Shown here: piece by piece, positions 25,297-37,769 of the stretch
Layout: every line of letters starts with the position of its first letter
Numbering within the stretch: position 1 is the stretch's first letter
NCBI GenBank assembly: GCA_025677815.1
Contig: JAIXMP010000061.1
Location: 1-64,000, forward strand
Direction of reading: 5' to 3'
Origin: Phascolomyces articulosus
Lineage: Eukaryota; Mucoromycota; Mucoromycetes; Mucorales; Lichtheimiaceae
DNA length: 64,000 bases
Program-made: the position numbers and the translations under genes
The notes under the pieces: model-generated
Databases searched by the model: none
Told to the model about the DNA's origin: nothing
The model's input: only the letters and a program-made list of their open reading frames with translations

Positions 25297-25685
25297 TTAT
25301 ATATATATATACCCATATCAACCATTATCATAACTATATTAGTGTAATAGTATTAGAATTAGATGTACTTTTCTTATGTTCGATTATTTTTAAGACAAAA
25401 AACCACCCATATTATTTTCAATATTTGTATAGAAAAATACATTTTAAAACAAACATATAAAAGATTAATAATAATAAAAATAATAAAAAATAACTGAATT
25501 ATATGATTAATACATAGCATCTGATACTATTATGATTTTACAAAGTGCGTCTATTTATTATTGTCCTTGCCAATCAAGACGGTTATTTCATATCTTGTCT
25601 TTTTGTTCCCCTTGTGTTATCCAAATATTCAGTTAATATAGTGTGTGACTTTAGAGTGAACAAGCACAAACAAGTGATAATTAAG
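25297..25685. other. Convergent 3' spacer, ABC transporter and CotH gene
   Basis: AT-rich, with AATAAA-like signals near 25470-25490. It holds the 3' ends of two convergent genes; no gene of its own. Confidence 0.5.
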
Positions 25686-27816
25686 TTATTTATTATGAAG
25701 AACCATAGTTACAGCTTCATTTTTCCTTTTAATCCATTCCTTGATACTGATAGTTGAAATATGACCTTCAATCGGTCCATTGACGGCTTGTTCGAGCGAC
25801 ATATCACTTTGTATAATACTAAAAGAGTCCTTTTTGCGTTCATTGATACGTTTCAAATTTTCTGGGTCTTCACCATAATTGTTTAGATGGGGTGCAGTAA
25901 TTTTTTTCCCTGGCTTTGGCAATGTTTTATCCCATGCAACATCGTCTTGAATAAGGACTAAAACATCGTCAATAATGGGCCCTAATACCTCCAAATTGAA
26001 TAGCTGAACGTTAAGTTTTCGAACAAGTTTGTTGATTTGGTCAAGAAACTTGGGTTTTTCCAATATCTTGGTTATTAGTGGCGAAGGAGGCTGACCTTTC
26101 CTTTCTAGAGCAAAAGATTGAAAGTCTCCCTTGAGCAACTGGTCCATAGGTTGCTGAGTTGTCCTTCCCAATGAATTATCCAGATCTACATTCATATACG
26201 TAAATTGATTATTTTGACTTGGATCTTGGTATAAGAAATAGTTTCCAAAGTCGAAAATCATATTATCGGATAAACCAGCAAAGAACTCGTGTACCATACT
26301 ATATAATAAAAAGTAGGGACCTTTCGTAAGTTATTACTTAGTCATTTTGATGTAAATATAGTTACTTACGAACGAATAAATCCATCCACGTCTAACTTGT
26401 TGTTCCAAGCAGTTATATCGTCAGAACCTACGTCATGAATAAATTTTGTAAACTCAATTAAAGGTTCATATCCCAGTTTTTTATCTGATGGCTCTTCTTT
26501 GATCTCGTATTGACCGAGTGTATAGGTAGTTTTATTATCTGGGTAATATTCCAAGTTGGAGAAATGATTTTCTGGATACGTTACTGGGGGTAACTTGAGA
26601 GCAAAGAAAAGGGATCCATGTTTATAATTTGGATCACCATTCCCAAACACCATGCGAAGCCATGACGGTTGATAATGTTCGATCATTATATATAATCCCA
26701 TAGGTTGTTGGTTAATAAATACTCTATTATGGTAATAATAAGGATAACTTTTAATACATAAAAACATTTATATTTATTTCATTACACTCTTTATAGATCT
26801 TTTTGCATATACCTTGCGAATGAGACGTCGGTGGTTGGTACTCCCATAGAGACAAGCGTTTTATATGCCAAGTATTCTCGAATATAGGCTGGATCTGAGT
26901 TTCCAATAGCGCGTAATTTGAATCGACTACATCCATATAATAGTTGTTTACTTGCATCCATTTCATCTTCATCACTATCATCAATTTTAATATTGTATGA
27001 ATACTTTGGAGCATGGCGTGCCGTACGACCTCCAAGCTTAACCCTAACATTTGGGAACGGTTTTACCACATTATGTCTACGTGAAAAAAAAATAATAAGT
27101 ATACTACATTATATAATAGAAGGATATCTTTTTTTCATGCTTCCAATATTCTCTTACCGAATATACGTCATGGTTCCCATCACATGTAATTCTTCATCCA
27201 GATTATTTTTATGCATGTTGTCGATCTCGTGTTGATTTGCCTGAAAATGGAAGGTAGGAATTTCATCTGTTGGATGTAGGTCCGATGGGAACGAATTATG
27301 ATTTGGTGGTAATATCAAAGGCGTTTGGCGTACAGGTTTGGTGGTCCAAGTTCTGTTAAAAAAATCATTGGGGCTATTTTCCTCTTGATTTGGATGAAAT
27401 TGATGGCTGCGTGTAAATGGTTCTCGTTCCATAATATTACCATCGTTGTCGATAACAGCATAATAATATTCTTGAGATAATAGGGATGGAGAAGAAGGTA
27501 CATTCCCAGTGTAAAGTATTGACGAAGTATCCGAAGGTTTGAGTCGATACGGTTTGTTGGAAATGACAACCGCAATATTTCTTTTCTCACTAACGGTACC
27601 ACCATTAATACCAGCATATATTACATTATAGGTTGCTGATGAATCTACTGCTTGAACGAACACGGTTACAAGTAGATTGGTTGATACCAATACCAATAGT
27701 AATAAATTGTACCCTGTAAAAAAATGTCAAATTACCATATGGTCATCTGATAAATTTATATAAAGAAACAAACATGGTAATGTGGTTTCAAACTTACAGT
27801 AATAATTCAGTAGCAT
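25686..27816 (-). CDS. CotH-family secreted kinase-fold protein
   Basis: CotH proteins have an atypical protein-kinase fold; several in Mucorales are surface proteins. Exons (minus) 27816-27798, 27713-27158, 27076-26813, 26723-26370 and 26298-25686, 601 residues. The first coding exon is only 19 nt; joined to exon 2 it gives a clear signal peptide (MLLNYYWYNLLLLVLV then TNLLVTVFVQA). Conserved features are VRVKLGGRTARHAPKYSYNI and FKLRAIGNSDPAYIREYLAY (lysine and helix region), VFINQQPMGLYIMIEHY (GLY-x2-E), FAGLSDNMIFDFGNYFLY (D...N) and the metal-site VDLDNSLG. The C terminus is hydrophilic (KEWIKRKNEAVTMVL), so I see no GPI-anchor signal and expect a secreted protein. Substrate unknown; which CotH subgroup it belongs to cannot be decided here. 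Confidence 0.9.
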
Positions 27817-29219
27817 AAAAAAAAAGAGAAGTTAAAGTAAAAGAAATGCATTCAAACGTATCATAATCAAAATATATTTATTTGTATCATCTCATGCGTG
27901 TATGCACAATATGATATTTATGTACCGATTTTGTTGATATCGTTTGCTGTACTATATCCTCTGGTAAGTAAAACCAAACAGAAAAGTATACGATGCATAA
28001 AAACATGTATAAGTGGTATCTGGCTACCTTAACCTGTTTAAAAGAGATATGATGCATAAGCGAAAAATTATGTAACTGAAAATGCAGGAGACTATACTAA
28101 AGTACGACTTCCAAAAGCCATTGGAAAAAATTAATCGTCTTTTTAGCCAACGACGGCATAAATTAGGCGTTTTTATATTATTTTATGATTATTTCCTAGA
28201 TTAAAACACTTTCTTACCTATTCGATGTGGTCCAGTTTCTCTTTGAAAACTCAGCAGTATTATGGATTTAGTATGTATGCGTAATCATTTTACATCTGAA
28301 TTAATCGAGCCATTAAGTTTGATGTAAAGTTTATACGCCTAAAGATGGGGTAAGCTAATACTAAATTTGATGTCGTCTCTCGAATTGGAAAACCACGTAT
28401 AATCCCCCATCAGCCTATGATGAGCAGATAGAGATCAATGATTAGTCTCAAAGCAACTATCCATCACTTCAAGCACACACTATTGTATAATGCAAGTAAT
28501 GCATAACTATTATAGTTAACTATATACAATTAATGATAACAAGTAAATATATCCATGGATCAAAAAAAAGCGTATTACAGTGGACCCCCGCGTTTACGAC
28601 AGTGGGAATTCCAAAGAATTTGTTGCAAAAGATGCAAACTTGTACCAAATGGGAGTAACGATTGATGGAAATGGTATATTTTATTCTACATAAAGAGCAG
28701 TGGTGATACCGGGTAAGGTGCAGCACCTGTCAGCACAAAGCTTTTGTTGCGAAAAAAATTGCCGATATTCCTATATCATTTGTCGACGGACAAAGAGATC
28801 CAGTACACTCGTACTTCCGAGAGAATAATATATCCGCTTTTTTTGGATAAACTTTTGGGAAACTGGTATCAGAGAACGTCCTCGTCTTACTTCCTGAGAG
28901 GTTGTTTATATCTTTTTATATATTAACTGCTCGCCGATCTTACTCTGACTCTTTTAATAATAATAAAAGGTTTTGTGTATAGAAGCCAGTACAGGATCAA
29001 TTATATCAGCCATGATATTAGTAGGAATCATATACTTACTACTAATAAGTTGCTAGAATTATTTGATACTGTTGTTAATCCTACTAATGATACCTATAAA
29101 GCAGAAATATTGTAACCATATCGCCTATTTTGATTCAGCAGAATTGATATGCTATAAAATTAAAAATCCTGCAATTTGTGTTTTTTTGTTTTATGCCCAA
29201 CCCACACTTTTTTGTCCCA
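27817..29219. other. Intergenic region with solo transposon end
   Basis: Promoter side of both the CotH and the BORCS6-like genes. The only recognisable element is the transposon-end-like sequence at 28578. Open frames at 28520-28726 (minus) and 28744-28926 (plus) show no domain. Confidence 0.45.
28578..28612 (+). repeat. Solo pogo/Tigger-type terminal inverted repeat
   Basis: CAGTGGACCCCCGCGTTTA followed by CGACAGTGGGAATTCC, preceded by TA, has the form of a pogo/Tigger left end but differs from the ends of the 14185-16614 element, so it belongs to another family. No matching right end was found downstream. Confidence 0.5.
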
Positions 29220-29748
29220 ATGAACGATTCTTCTTCATCATCATCGTTACCACTTGACGTGGAATTATTCCAATCGCTTGAAACGCGCGCAACTGAATTA
29301 TCGAAAAGCATGGCCGAGATGGTGCATCGTTTGCAAGTTGAAATGAAACAAGTAAAAATAATTATACTTTCTTTTTTACATTCAGCCTCATTACAAAAAG
29401 TTTACTTTATATACGAGCGTACACTCATAATGAATATGTTATAATAAAGATGTCGGCTTCAACTACCGAATCATGTAATGTTTACAAGGAATCAGTACAA
29501 CGGTTATCTGATCAAGTGGACGCCTGTACTGAAAAAACCGTACAACTGATTACAGAGTGTGACGAATTGGATAAAGATCTTGCGCAGCTGCATAGTATGG
29601 CTAAACAAATGTAAGATTTTATACTTCACAAAGGTTCTTTTTCTGCCTCTCTCACCAGGCAATGAATATTAACATTATTATTATTATTATTATAAATATT
29701 AGAAAAACAATCGATAAAGCATTAGACCGATTGAACCAATCCATTTGA
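29220..29748 (+). CDS. BORCS6: BORCS6-like subunit (BORC lysosome-positioning complex)
   Basis: Exons 29220-29351, 29450-29610 and 29703-29748 give 112 residues. BORC couples lysosomes or vacuoles to Arl8 and kinesin in animals. A short Ser-rich start precedes an almost wholly coiled-coil body: LFQSLETRATELSKSM, VHRLQVEMKQ, YKESVQRLSDQVDACTEKT, ITECDELDKDLAQLHSMAKQ and IDKALDRLNQSI. The pattern and order match the C-terminal domain of animal BORCS6 (lyspersin); the long disordered N terminus of the animal protein is absent. Both junctions keep frame (CAA|GTAAAA...AAAG|ATG; AAT|GTAAGA...TTAG|AAAA). The gene converges on PEX7, with only about 290 bp between the stop codons. A different BLOC-1/BORC-type subunit is the main alternative. 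Confidence 0.75.
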
Positions 29749-30035
29749 TTTGGTATACAATATTTCATCATTATTTTCATATTTTTTTTTTGGTTGTTGT
29801 TGTAAAAGGAAACGCGAATGTAAGTGTGTGTTTGTTTGAAAACGTTTGAGAGAAAAAAAAAGTTGGATAAAAGTGAAGGAGAAAAATATTTAAAGGAACT
29901 ATACACAAACAAGAGAAAAGGAAAAAAAAAAAGAAATTACAAAGGTGGCAAAATAAAAAAGAAAGAGGGGTCTGTGTGGAAGAAGGCGGCAAAAACTAGT
30001 AGTAGTAGTAATAGAAATGTATCTTTTTCGGTTAT

Positions 30036-31459
30036 TTATCGTTGTAATAACGAAGGAGGCATAAATACATGTACATTTTCATCCCAAGCACAAGTAGCAA
30101 CTTGACCTTGATTATACAAATTGAAATCCAATCCAAGAACAAATTCTGTATGAGCATCATGGACTTCGATCATATTATTTCCAGGTGGTGCTGTGGTATC
30201 CCAAAATCGTACACTCATATCATATCCAGCACTGGCCAAAACATTGGGTCGATGTGGAGAAAATTTCACACGTCTTACTGCATATTCATGTCCAGCCAAA
30301 CACATCAATTCTCGGTTAGGCTGACGAAGGTCCCATAATTTCACTGTACGGTCAACGGATCCAGTAGCAAATATTTGATCTTGATATTTGTTCCAATCCA
30401 CAGATAGAATTTCGTTTTGATGTGCTCGAATGGTTTGTGCAGATCGTGGTGATTTCAAATCCCATAATTTGACGGTTTGATCCCCTGAACCTGACATAAG
30501 TAAAGTAGGATTACGGGGTGACCATGCTGTACTATAAACACAATGGGTATGTTCGGTAAATGTTTGAAGTGATCGTGGTGCTTGTGGATTCCACTAAAAA
30601 AAATATGGTGTGAGTAAATGAAAAATATGGAAGAGTTTTGTCCCGCGTGAATTTATGTTGCTTTTTCGGGGACGAATTTAATGATCCGTTGGTATTCCCT
30701 CACAATTTTCACATGCATAATTTTGTTTATTCCTAATTGAAGAAAAAACTTACAATTTTAACAGTATGATCCCAAGATCCACTTGAAAAGACATCTTTAC
30801 TAATGAAATTCCATTCTACTGAAAATACTTCACGTTGGTGTTCTTGCCAGTTTTGAATTGGGAAATCCTAGATATGAATTCCATGTCAGTACCCGAATAT
30901 TCCAGAGCTAGACGCAACACGTCCCTCATTCCATGTAAGTAAATCCCTCTTCCAATATAAACAAATAACATACAGAAAGTGTAGCATCCCACATTTTAAT
31001 GGAACCATCACCACTTGACGTAACCAATTGATTTTCATTTACTTCACTCCAAGCCAAATCAAAAAGACCATCCTGCGTATCATACCTGTTAAGTTATAAA
31101 AAACATGAGAATTTTTGATTTTATGGAAATAATTAAAAAAACCACTTTTTTCAAATACATAATAATAGACTTACACTCGTTCTGTTACTAAACCTTCAGG
31201 TCCACCCACTGCCATCAACCATAATCGTCCATTACCAACAAGACCGAAATTTGAAGCTGTTGCTACTGCAAGTTTATTTTCGAAAAACGGACTCCATTGT
31301 ACCTATAATATTGGTTGCGGAACCCCACACACAGATAGAGGAACTCCGTCTTTAGTCATTGCTATTGATAATGAGAAAAAAAAAGATAAAAAAGAAAACT
31401 ATAAAAAGTGAATTTACCGAGTAACCGTTATATCCTTCTGTTCTAAATTTCACAAACAT
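30036..31459 (-). CDS. PEX7: Peroxin 7, PTS2 import receptor
   Basis: Cytosolic WD40 receptor that carries PTS2-tagged proteins to peroxisomes. Exons (minus) 31459-31418, 31302-31175, 31085-30974, 30867-30754 and 30593-30036 give 317 residues, the usual PEX7 size. The start MFVKFRTEGYNGYSVQWSPF and the following ENKLAVATASNFGLVGNG are typical of PEX7. WD repeats continue with LVTSSGDGSIKMWD, FSSGSWDHTVKIWNP, MSGSGDQTVKLWDLK, ATGSVDRTVKLWDLR and SAGYDMSVRFWD, ending in VATCAWDENVHVF. No key element is missing. It is divergent from TOM40 across a 1.0-kb spacer. Confidence 0.96.
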
Positions 31460-32460
31460 GGTTGTCTCTTTATATTATATATATTGGTTTATATTGTTCC
31501 ACCTTGGTGTTGTATATTTGTGTAAAAGGTATTACGTGGGTGGAGAAGAGTAAAGGTGAAAAAAAAGAGAGAGAAGAAAAGAAAAGCTGAAAATGGAAAG
31601 TGCAACCCAGCTTCTTTTATTTGACTTTGAAAGCCGGCGTTTCTCATGATTATTGCTGACACAACTTTTTTTATGCAAGCTTGTAGCTCACACACACAAA
31701 ATACTAATACTAGCAATCATTTTCCCTTGGACTTCTTCTTTCTCAACCCTTAATATTTGGATTTCTTTACTCTTTTGTAGCTTAACCATTCATATTGAGA
31801 TTCTAGTATATATAATATATTATTACTACCCTTTTACTGTTGATTTTGTGGAGGGCTGTAGCAAAAGACGAATTTGAAGCAAATGTAAAATCGGATTTAT
31901 TCAGCAGTTTTTTATAAACATAGACATTTATGCTTAGTACCAAGTTTGATATAAATTTATTATATAGAAAGATGGTTATTTCCCACTTATTCTTTTTGAG
32001 AAATTTAATATACCATATTTATACATTGATCATGTATATAATATATTTATTATATCAATAAAAAAATTGGGGTATTCTTTCATCAAAGTGTTACATATGT
32101 AAGAAGATTATATATATAATAATTTAACTTTGGACATGTCAACTTGAACAACTTGATCAATCAATATTGTAGTAACTCCATTATTAACCAGAATACCTTA
32201 GCCAGTTACTATCCCATATAGATCGTGTACCCATTTATTATAAGAGCCTTAGACTCGATGATGTCACGAAATGAGAAGGAAGTCAAAATTTTTCTTGTCG
32301 GGAACGAAAAAAATATGAGTGAGAGTGAAAAAAAGATCTCGGAATAGAAAGGGCCTATTTTTGAGGAAAAAAAAAAAATAAACCAAGCCTTTAAAAACAA
32401 CCACACAACTTTTTAGATTTTTATTATTATAATATAATACATATTTAATACTGTTATATC
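31460..32460. other. Divergent promoter region, PEX7 and TOM40
   Basis: About 1 kb between two start codons. It is AT-rich with short TATA-like stretches; no gene or repeat stands out. Confidence 0.5.
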
Positions 32461-33967
32461 ATGGCCACTCCTACTACTCCAACAGCAGCACCACCACCAC
32501 AAAACCTCGGTACACCCCCTCCAGGCTTGTATTCACCTTTGGGTGCTTTCTCACCCAAGGATCAAACCCCTACTGGATCACCTTATAACCCTATGCATTG
32601 GCCACGATGGTTCTCTTACCATAAGAATCGCCTTGGTTTACCTAACCCAGGCAAATTCGAACGATTGCACGGTGAAGTCAAAGGTACTTTTTTGAATAGA
32701 GTCGATAGATACGAAAAGAGGGAATAGTACGCGGTTCTTCGCGTATAGAAAGGCTTCTTTCAACTGATATATATATTTATGATATAAATATATATTAGAA
32801 ACCTTTGTCACAAACTTCCTTTTCGACGGTGCACAAGCAAACATTATTAAGGAATTGTCGCCTCATTTCCATGTTCAACATCAATTCTCACTTGGATCGC
32901 AAGTTATGCCACCAATGTACAACTTTATGTCGGGTTACATGACGGAAAGAGTAAATATTAAAAAAAATCTTTCTATCTACCAACAAACAAGAAACCAGAA
33001 ATGTAGAAAAATTAAATGGTGGAGAAAAATGGGTTATATTTTTTTATAGACTATGGCTCAAGGTACAATGGATAATGATACCAACTTGAATGCTGTTGTT
33101 CGACATATGTGGTCAATGAACTCATTGACGAAGGTGGTTGCTCAGGTAAAAATCGAGGTTCTTGATGGATTGAAAAAAAAAACGCGAAATAGACACGCCA
33201 ACCAGGGGTGGTGAAGGAGGAAGCACGGAGAAGGCGGGAAAAAATATATTAATAATGATAACTGATACTTATATATAAAAAATGATGATGATCGTTCTTG
33301 TTTTTTAGTTGACACATATGCCAGGTCACTCTATGCTTCAAGTTGAACACGAGTATAACGGTTCTGATTTCAGCATCAACTTGAAGGCAATGAACCCTAA
33401 CCCTATGGAATTCACTGGTCTTTATGTTGCTTCTTACTTGCAATCCGTCTCACCTAAATTGGCTCTCGGTACCGAAGTTGTCTTGCAACGTCCTACACCT
33501 GATATGGAAGAAACCGCCATGTCTCTTGTTGGTAAATACAGTGGCAAGGATTTCATTGCTACCGCTCAATTCCAAGGTCTTGGTGCTATTCAAGCCTCTT
33601 ATTATCAACGTATCAATGAAAAGGTTGACTTTGGTGTTGAAATCAATGCTCTTGTTCAAGGCCAACGAAGAGAAGCTGTTGCTACTGTCGGTGGTAAGTT
33701 TGACTTTAGACAAGCTACTTTCCGTGGTCAAATTGATACAACTGGTCGTGTCTCAGCTGTTTTGGAAGAAAAGATGGCTCCTGGTTTCTCTTTCTTGATC
33801 AGTGGTGATTTGGACCATATGAAGGTAAATATATATATACATTAAGTGATGTTCTATTTGCATAATGAAATACGATGAAGTCATTCTAAACCATTTTCTG
33901 TGATTATTATAAAAAAAAACTATAGGGTCAGAGCAAGTTTGGTGTTGGTATTATGTTATCTGCTTAG
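32461..33967 (+). CDS. TOM40: TOM40, mitochondrial outer-membrane import channel
   Basis: Beta-barrel pore of the TOM complex. Exons 32461-32683, 32799-32950, 33050-33145, 33309-33824 and 33926-33967 give 342 residues, close to the fungal norm. The Pro/Thr-rich N terminus (about 1-45) leads to FSYHKNRLGLPNPGKFERLH, the segment before the barrel. Next come ETFVTNFLFDGAQANIIKEL, SPHFHVQHQFSLGSQ and the alternating-hydrophobic strands up to FSFLISGDLDHMKGQSKFG and the final strand GVGIMLSA. The terminal beta signal is carried by a 14-codon last exon. All junctions close in frame. Standard essential gene, no oddities apart from the very short last exon. Confidence 0.96.
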
Positions 33968-34827
33968 AGATCGTTCGATTTTATTTTCTTTGCCCTCCTC
34001 TTCTTTTTTCTTTAATCTATAAAAACCCTTCTCTCCCACACTTTTTTTTATAACTTACTTCTCACTCACTCTCAACTCAATCATATATATTTCTCCACCT
34101 TATCCCCAAAAAACCAAAAAACCAGCAACACTCTCACACATTATATTTTGTACAAAATGAAGAAAAAAAAGTTGTATATGCTTTCAGTTTTTTTTTATAA
34201 CAAAAAAAGAAAAAGATAAAAAATTCAAGAACCCTTTAGAGTTTCCTAGTATAAAATTACATATATTTATATATTTATATTTTTTTCATTCCTTACAAAA
34301 TGATGCGTGTGTATTATATACGGATGGGTTTCTACAAGTTGTAGTAGTGGTTATTCTTTATAGCGGCTTCTATATAAATTTGCATATAGATCAAAACATT
34401 TGTCATGGGAATTCCCATGGAAACTGACGTGCTTAGTCAAATAAACGACGAAATTTTCAGGTTCTTTTTTTCGATTCAACTTAAAAATTCATTATGTGTA
34501 TGATAGAGTTTAATGAAACTGAAACATTTAGCATTATAATTCTACTTGTAAAAAATTATAAATGAACGGGATATGTGTGCATGATTAAAATGACGAAGCA
34601 AAAGAAGAAAAAGAGTAAAGGTTAGTCGTTTTACCGAACTTTTATTTGCCATTCATTAAACGCATTACTTAAGGTGAGAAAGATGCTTATGATTTGTCAG
34701 TGGTAATACCAAAAAGTTGACAGTTTTCAAGTCTCCGCTTCTATTTTTCTTCGTATTATACTAGTATTACTACAACTACTACCTTCTCTTCCCTTTTTCT
34801 TCTTTTTTCCTTCAACAAAACATAAAC
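33968..34827. other. Intergenic region
   Basis: TOM40 3' flank and hydrolase-phosphatase promoter. AT-rich, no gene; a GGGAATTCCC palindrome lies near 34408. Confidence 0.5.
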
Positions 34828-37474
34828 ATGACTACCATTTCAATTCAAAACGATCGTGGTGAAAATATTGTTGGTATTTTAGAAAAACGAGATATTGACC
34901 AACATCGTGAACGTCCTCGATTGGTATTGATCGGCCATGGTGTTTTAGGTAACTATATTTTTATATTGTTATTATAACACAACCGCAGGTTGTAATATAA
35001 AAATATACAACCTTCTCATGGATTCACTCCGTTCCTGAATGTTTTATTTTTAGGTCACAAGAATTATTTATACCAAAGATTACTCTCACAAAAGTTACCT
35101 TATACTAATTTTCGATTCGACTTTCGTGGCAATGGTGATAGCACTGGTGAAGCTGGTTATGCTAATATTGCAGTAACGTTTTCGCTCCCTTATTCTAATT
35201 TTAATATAGCCATTTTTACTTATCTCAAAAAAAAAAAAACATGACATGACATGACCATTAGGAAGACACAGAAGATTATCATACAGTAGCTAATTACTTT
35301 GAACAACAAGGTTATGAGATCTTTGCCATTGTCGGTCATTCTCGAGGTAAAAAACTAAAAAGGAAAGGAGAAAAAGGGGAAGAAGGCAAATAAAAAGGTA
35401 GAATATCTGACATTACAATATAATAGGCTCCACAGCAGGGTTTAAATATGCCACTACTTGCGAAAAGCCATTACCTCATTTTGTGAATGTATCAGGTCGT
35501 TATAAAATGAATGATAATCAAATTTATAAAAACCGTCCTGAAATTGGTGAAGCATTGGATCGTCAGGTAAAAAAAAAAAACGAATTACACAAATTGACAA
35601 CTTTTTTTAATAATATACTAAAAACAGTGGGTTTGTTTGTTTGTTTCTGGTGAAAAAAATAGGGTTACTTTGATTGGAAAGTGAGAAAACGTGATAGCTT
35701 CATTTCGATCAAGGTTACTCGAAAAGAAGTAGAAAAATTCATTACTTGGGATAATTCACACGGTAAGTATACAGAATTGTATATGACTTTATTTACTATT
35801 GGTGATTTGAGTATGTATTTGTTTGATATTGATCCATTTGTATTTAGTCAAGCGTATGCCCAAGACAACTTGTGTTCTTACATGTCATGGGACCAACGAT
35901 GAGGTAAGAAAAAAGTTTTCTGGATGTATGATTGTGTTATGGGATAATATTGAAACTAAAGTTTTTTTTTTTCATGTATAAATATATAAACGATGATAAT
36001 CCTTGTTTACGATTTAGATTGTACCTGTTTATAATGCAGCCATCTTTTCAAACCTTATTGCGAACCATACATTGAAACTTATTCCCGGTGCAAACCATAA
36101 TTTTATTGGACAGTATGAAGAAGTAGTAGAAGCTATTTTGGAATATTTTGCTGAACATGAAAAGAGTGCATTTGAAAAGGGTAAATATATCTTTTTTTCG
36201 ATGGAAGGGATGTGGTTGTATCCAAGATATTTTGGGAGGAATAAGGAGATGATATATTATAAATGGATAAGAAAACTGATATGAATTATGTCCTTATTTT
36301 ATATAGCAAGAGCTATGGGTCAAAGTGTAAGTCTTTGCACACCAAGATGGATTGATGTCCAGGGCGTAAAGAACTTTCGGGATATTGGCGGGTGGCCCGT
36401 GCGCGATGGAAGTGGTTATATCCGGGAACGTTTCGTATTCCGATGCGGGCAGTACGTGATTATTCATTTATCCTTTCAACTTGATTCCTTTGTTCCTGCA
36501 TATAACCCTCCTTACTGATCGAAAAATATAAATAGTTTAGTGAATGTCACACAAAAAGGAAAGGATGTTTTGAAACAACTGAATGTTGTTTCTGCTTTTG
36601 ATTTCCGTTCAGATCCAGAATTAGAAAGAATTGGCACCATGGCGTAAGTTCGATATGTTACTATTTTGCGTGTGTATGTGCTTGCATAAGATTCCCATAA
36701 TTAACCCATTTAATTTTGCATAGTGATATTCCTGGATTAACTCGCTATCCATCTGCTGTTTTCAGCAAGGACGATTATTCTCCTGCTGCCTTGGCAACAC
36801 GTTGGCAAGGTTATTTCGAAGGTGCATCTGGATTCCCTAAAGGTAAATATATTTAAAACAATCGACATTTTTAGTCCTGAATGAACAGAAAATATTGATG
36901 ATAATTTATATAGTGTATATGATCATTTTGGAAAAGGGGGGACCTCAATTCGGCAAGATCTTTTTACACATGCTTAAGAACCATTCTCGACAATCGACTG
37001 AATCATTAATTATTCATTGTACTGCGGGCAAAGATCGTACAGGTGTTTTCATCATGTTGTTACTTAGCCTATGTGGTGTCGATGATGAAATTATTGCTCA
37101 AGAATATGCTATGAGTAATCTTGGTTATTGGGGTAAATACTATTTGCTTATTAAACGGTAGGGATAAAGAAAATTGTTAGACCTTTTTATACTTAAAACT
37201 CTTTTCACCATCATTCCTTGTAGAAGCGGAAAGTGAACTCAAAGCTAAGGCAGAAATGTTGGGTGTTACTGTAAAGGATATGCGTATGGTCATGTCTGCA
37301 CCTTACTTGGGTATGCGTGAAACCATTCGTCTCTTAAAGGAGAAATATGGATCTGCTGAAGGCTATGTTCAAACCATGTGTGGTTTAAACAAGGAACAAA
37401 TTGATGCTCTTCGTGATTTGATGATTGTTCGTATTCCATTTGAAGAACGACAACTTTTCCGACCCAAGATTTAG
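34828..37474 (+). CDS. Alpha/beta hydrolase fused to tyrosine phosphatase (Y_phosphatase3)
   Basis: Twelve exons: 34828-34948, 35054-35172, 35262-35346, 35427-35566, 35663-35762, 35848-35903, 36018-36180, 36307-36451, 36536-36643, 36724-36842, 36914-37132 and 37224-37474; 541 residues. Residues 1-255 are a serine hydrolase: LVLIGHGVLGHKNYLYQRL, FRFDFRGNGDSTG, nucleophile elbow VGHSRGST (S107), HGTNDEIVPV (D206) and GANHNF (H234). Residues 265-541 are a phosphatase of the Y_phosphatase3/LipA type: VKNFRDIGGWPVRDG, AFDFRSDPE, P-loop HCTAGKDRTG (C421, R427). The domains are joined by the intron 36181-36306 (GAA AAG G|GTAAAT ... ATAG|CA AGA), which keeps frame. Both active sites look complete. 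Substrates are not deducible. The alternative, two separate genes, would leave the phosphatase without a start or promoter. Confidence 0.88.
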
Positions 37475-37769
37475 AAGCACCCGTTTTTTGTTACTATACG
37501 TTGTAGTAGTTAGAAATAAACTTTATAATTATATATCTTCCTGTTTTTGCTATTGTTTTATTATTACTCAATTACCATTGTAATAAAATTATACATACAA
37601 ATCTATCTATACTTTATTTGGTTTGTTGCGTGCATGGTAATTCCGTTACACCAAGCAAGCACTAATAAATCCTTGTCATCTTGAACCTCGAGCACAGCCT
37701 CAGTTACTTTATAACAAAAAGAAAAAAAAACATTTATTCTTCCATCTCCTTCCCCTTCCTTAATCAACA

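Noticed and set aside
36072..36284. Hydrolase ending as a separate protein at 36284
   Set aside because: This reads through a canonical intron; splicing at 36181-36306 continues in frame into the phosphatase.
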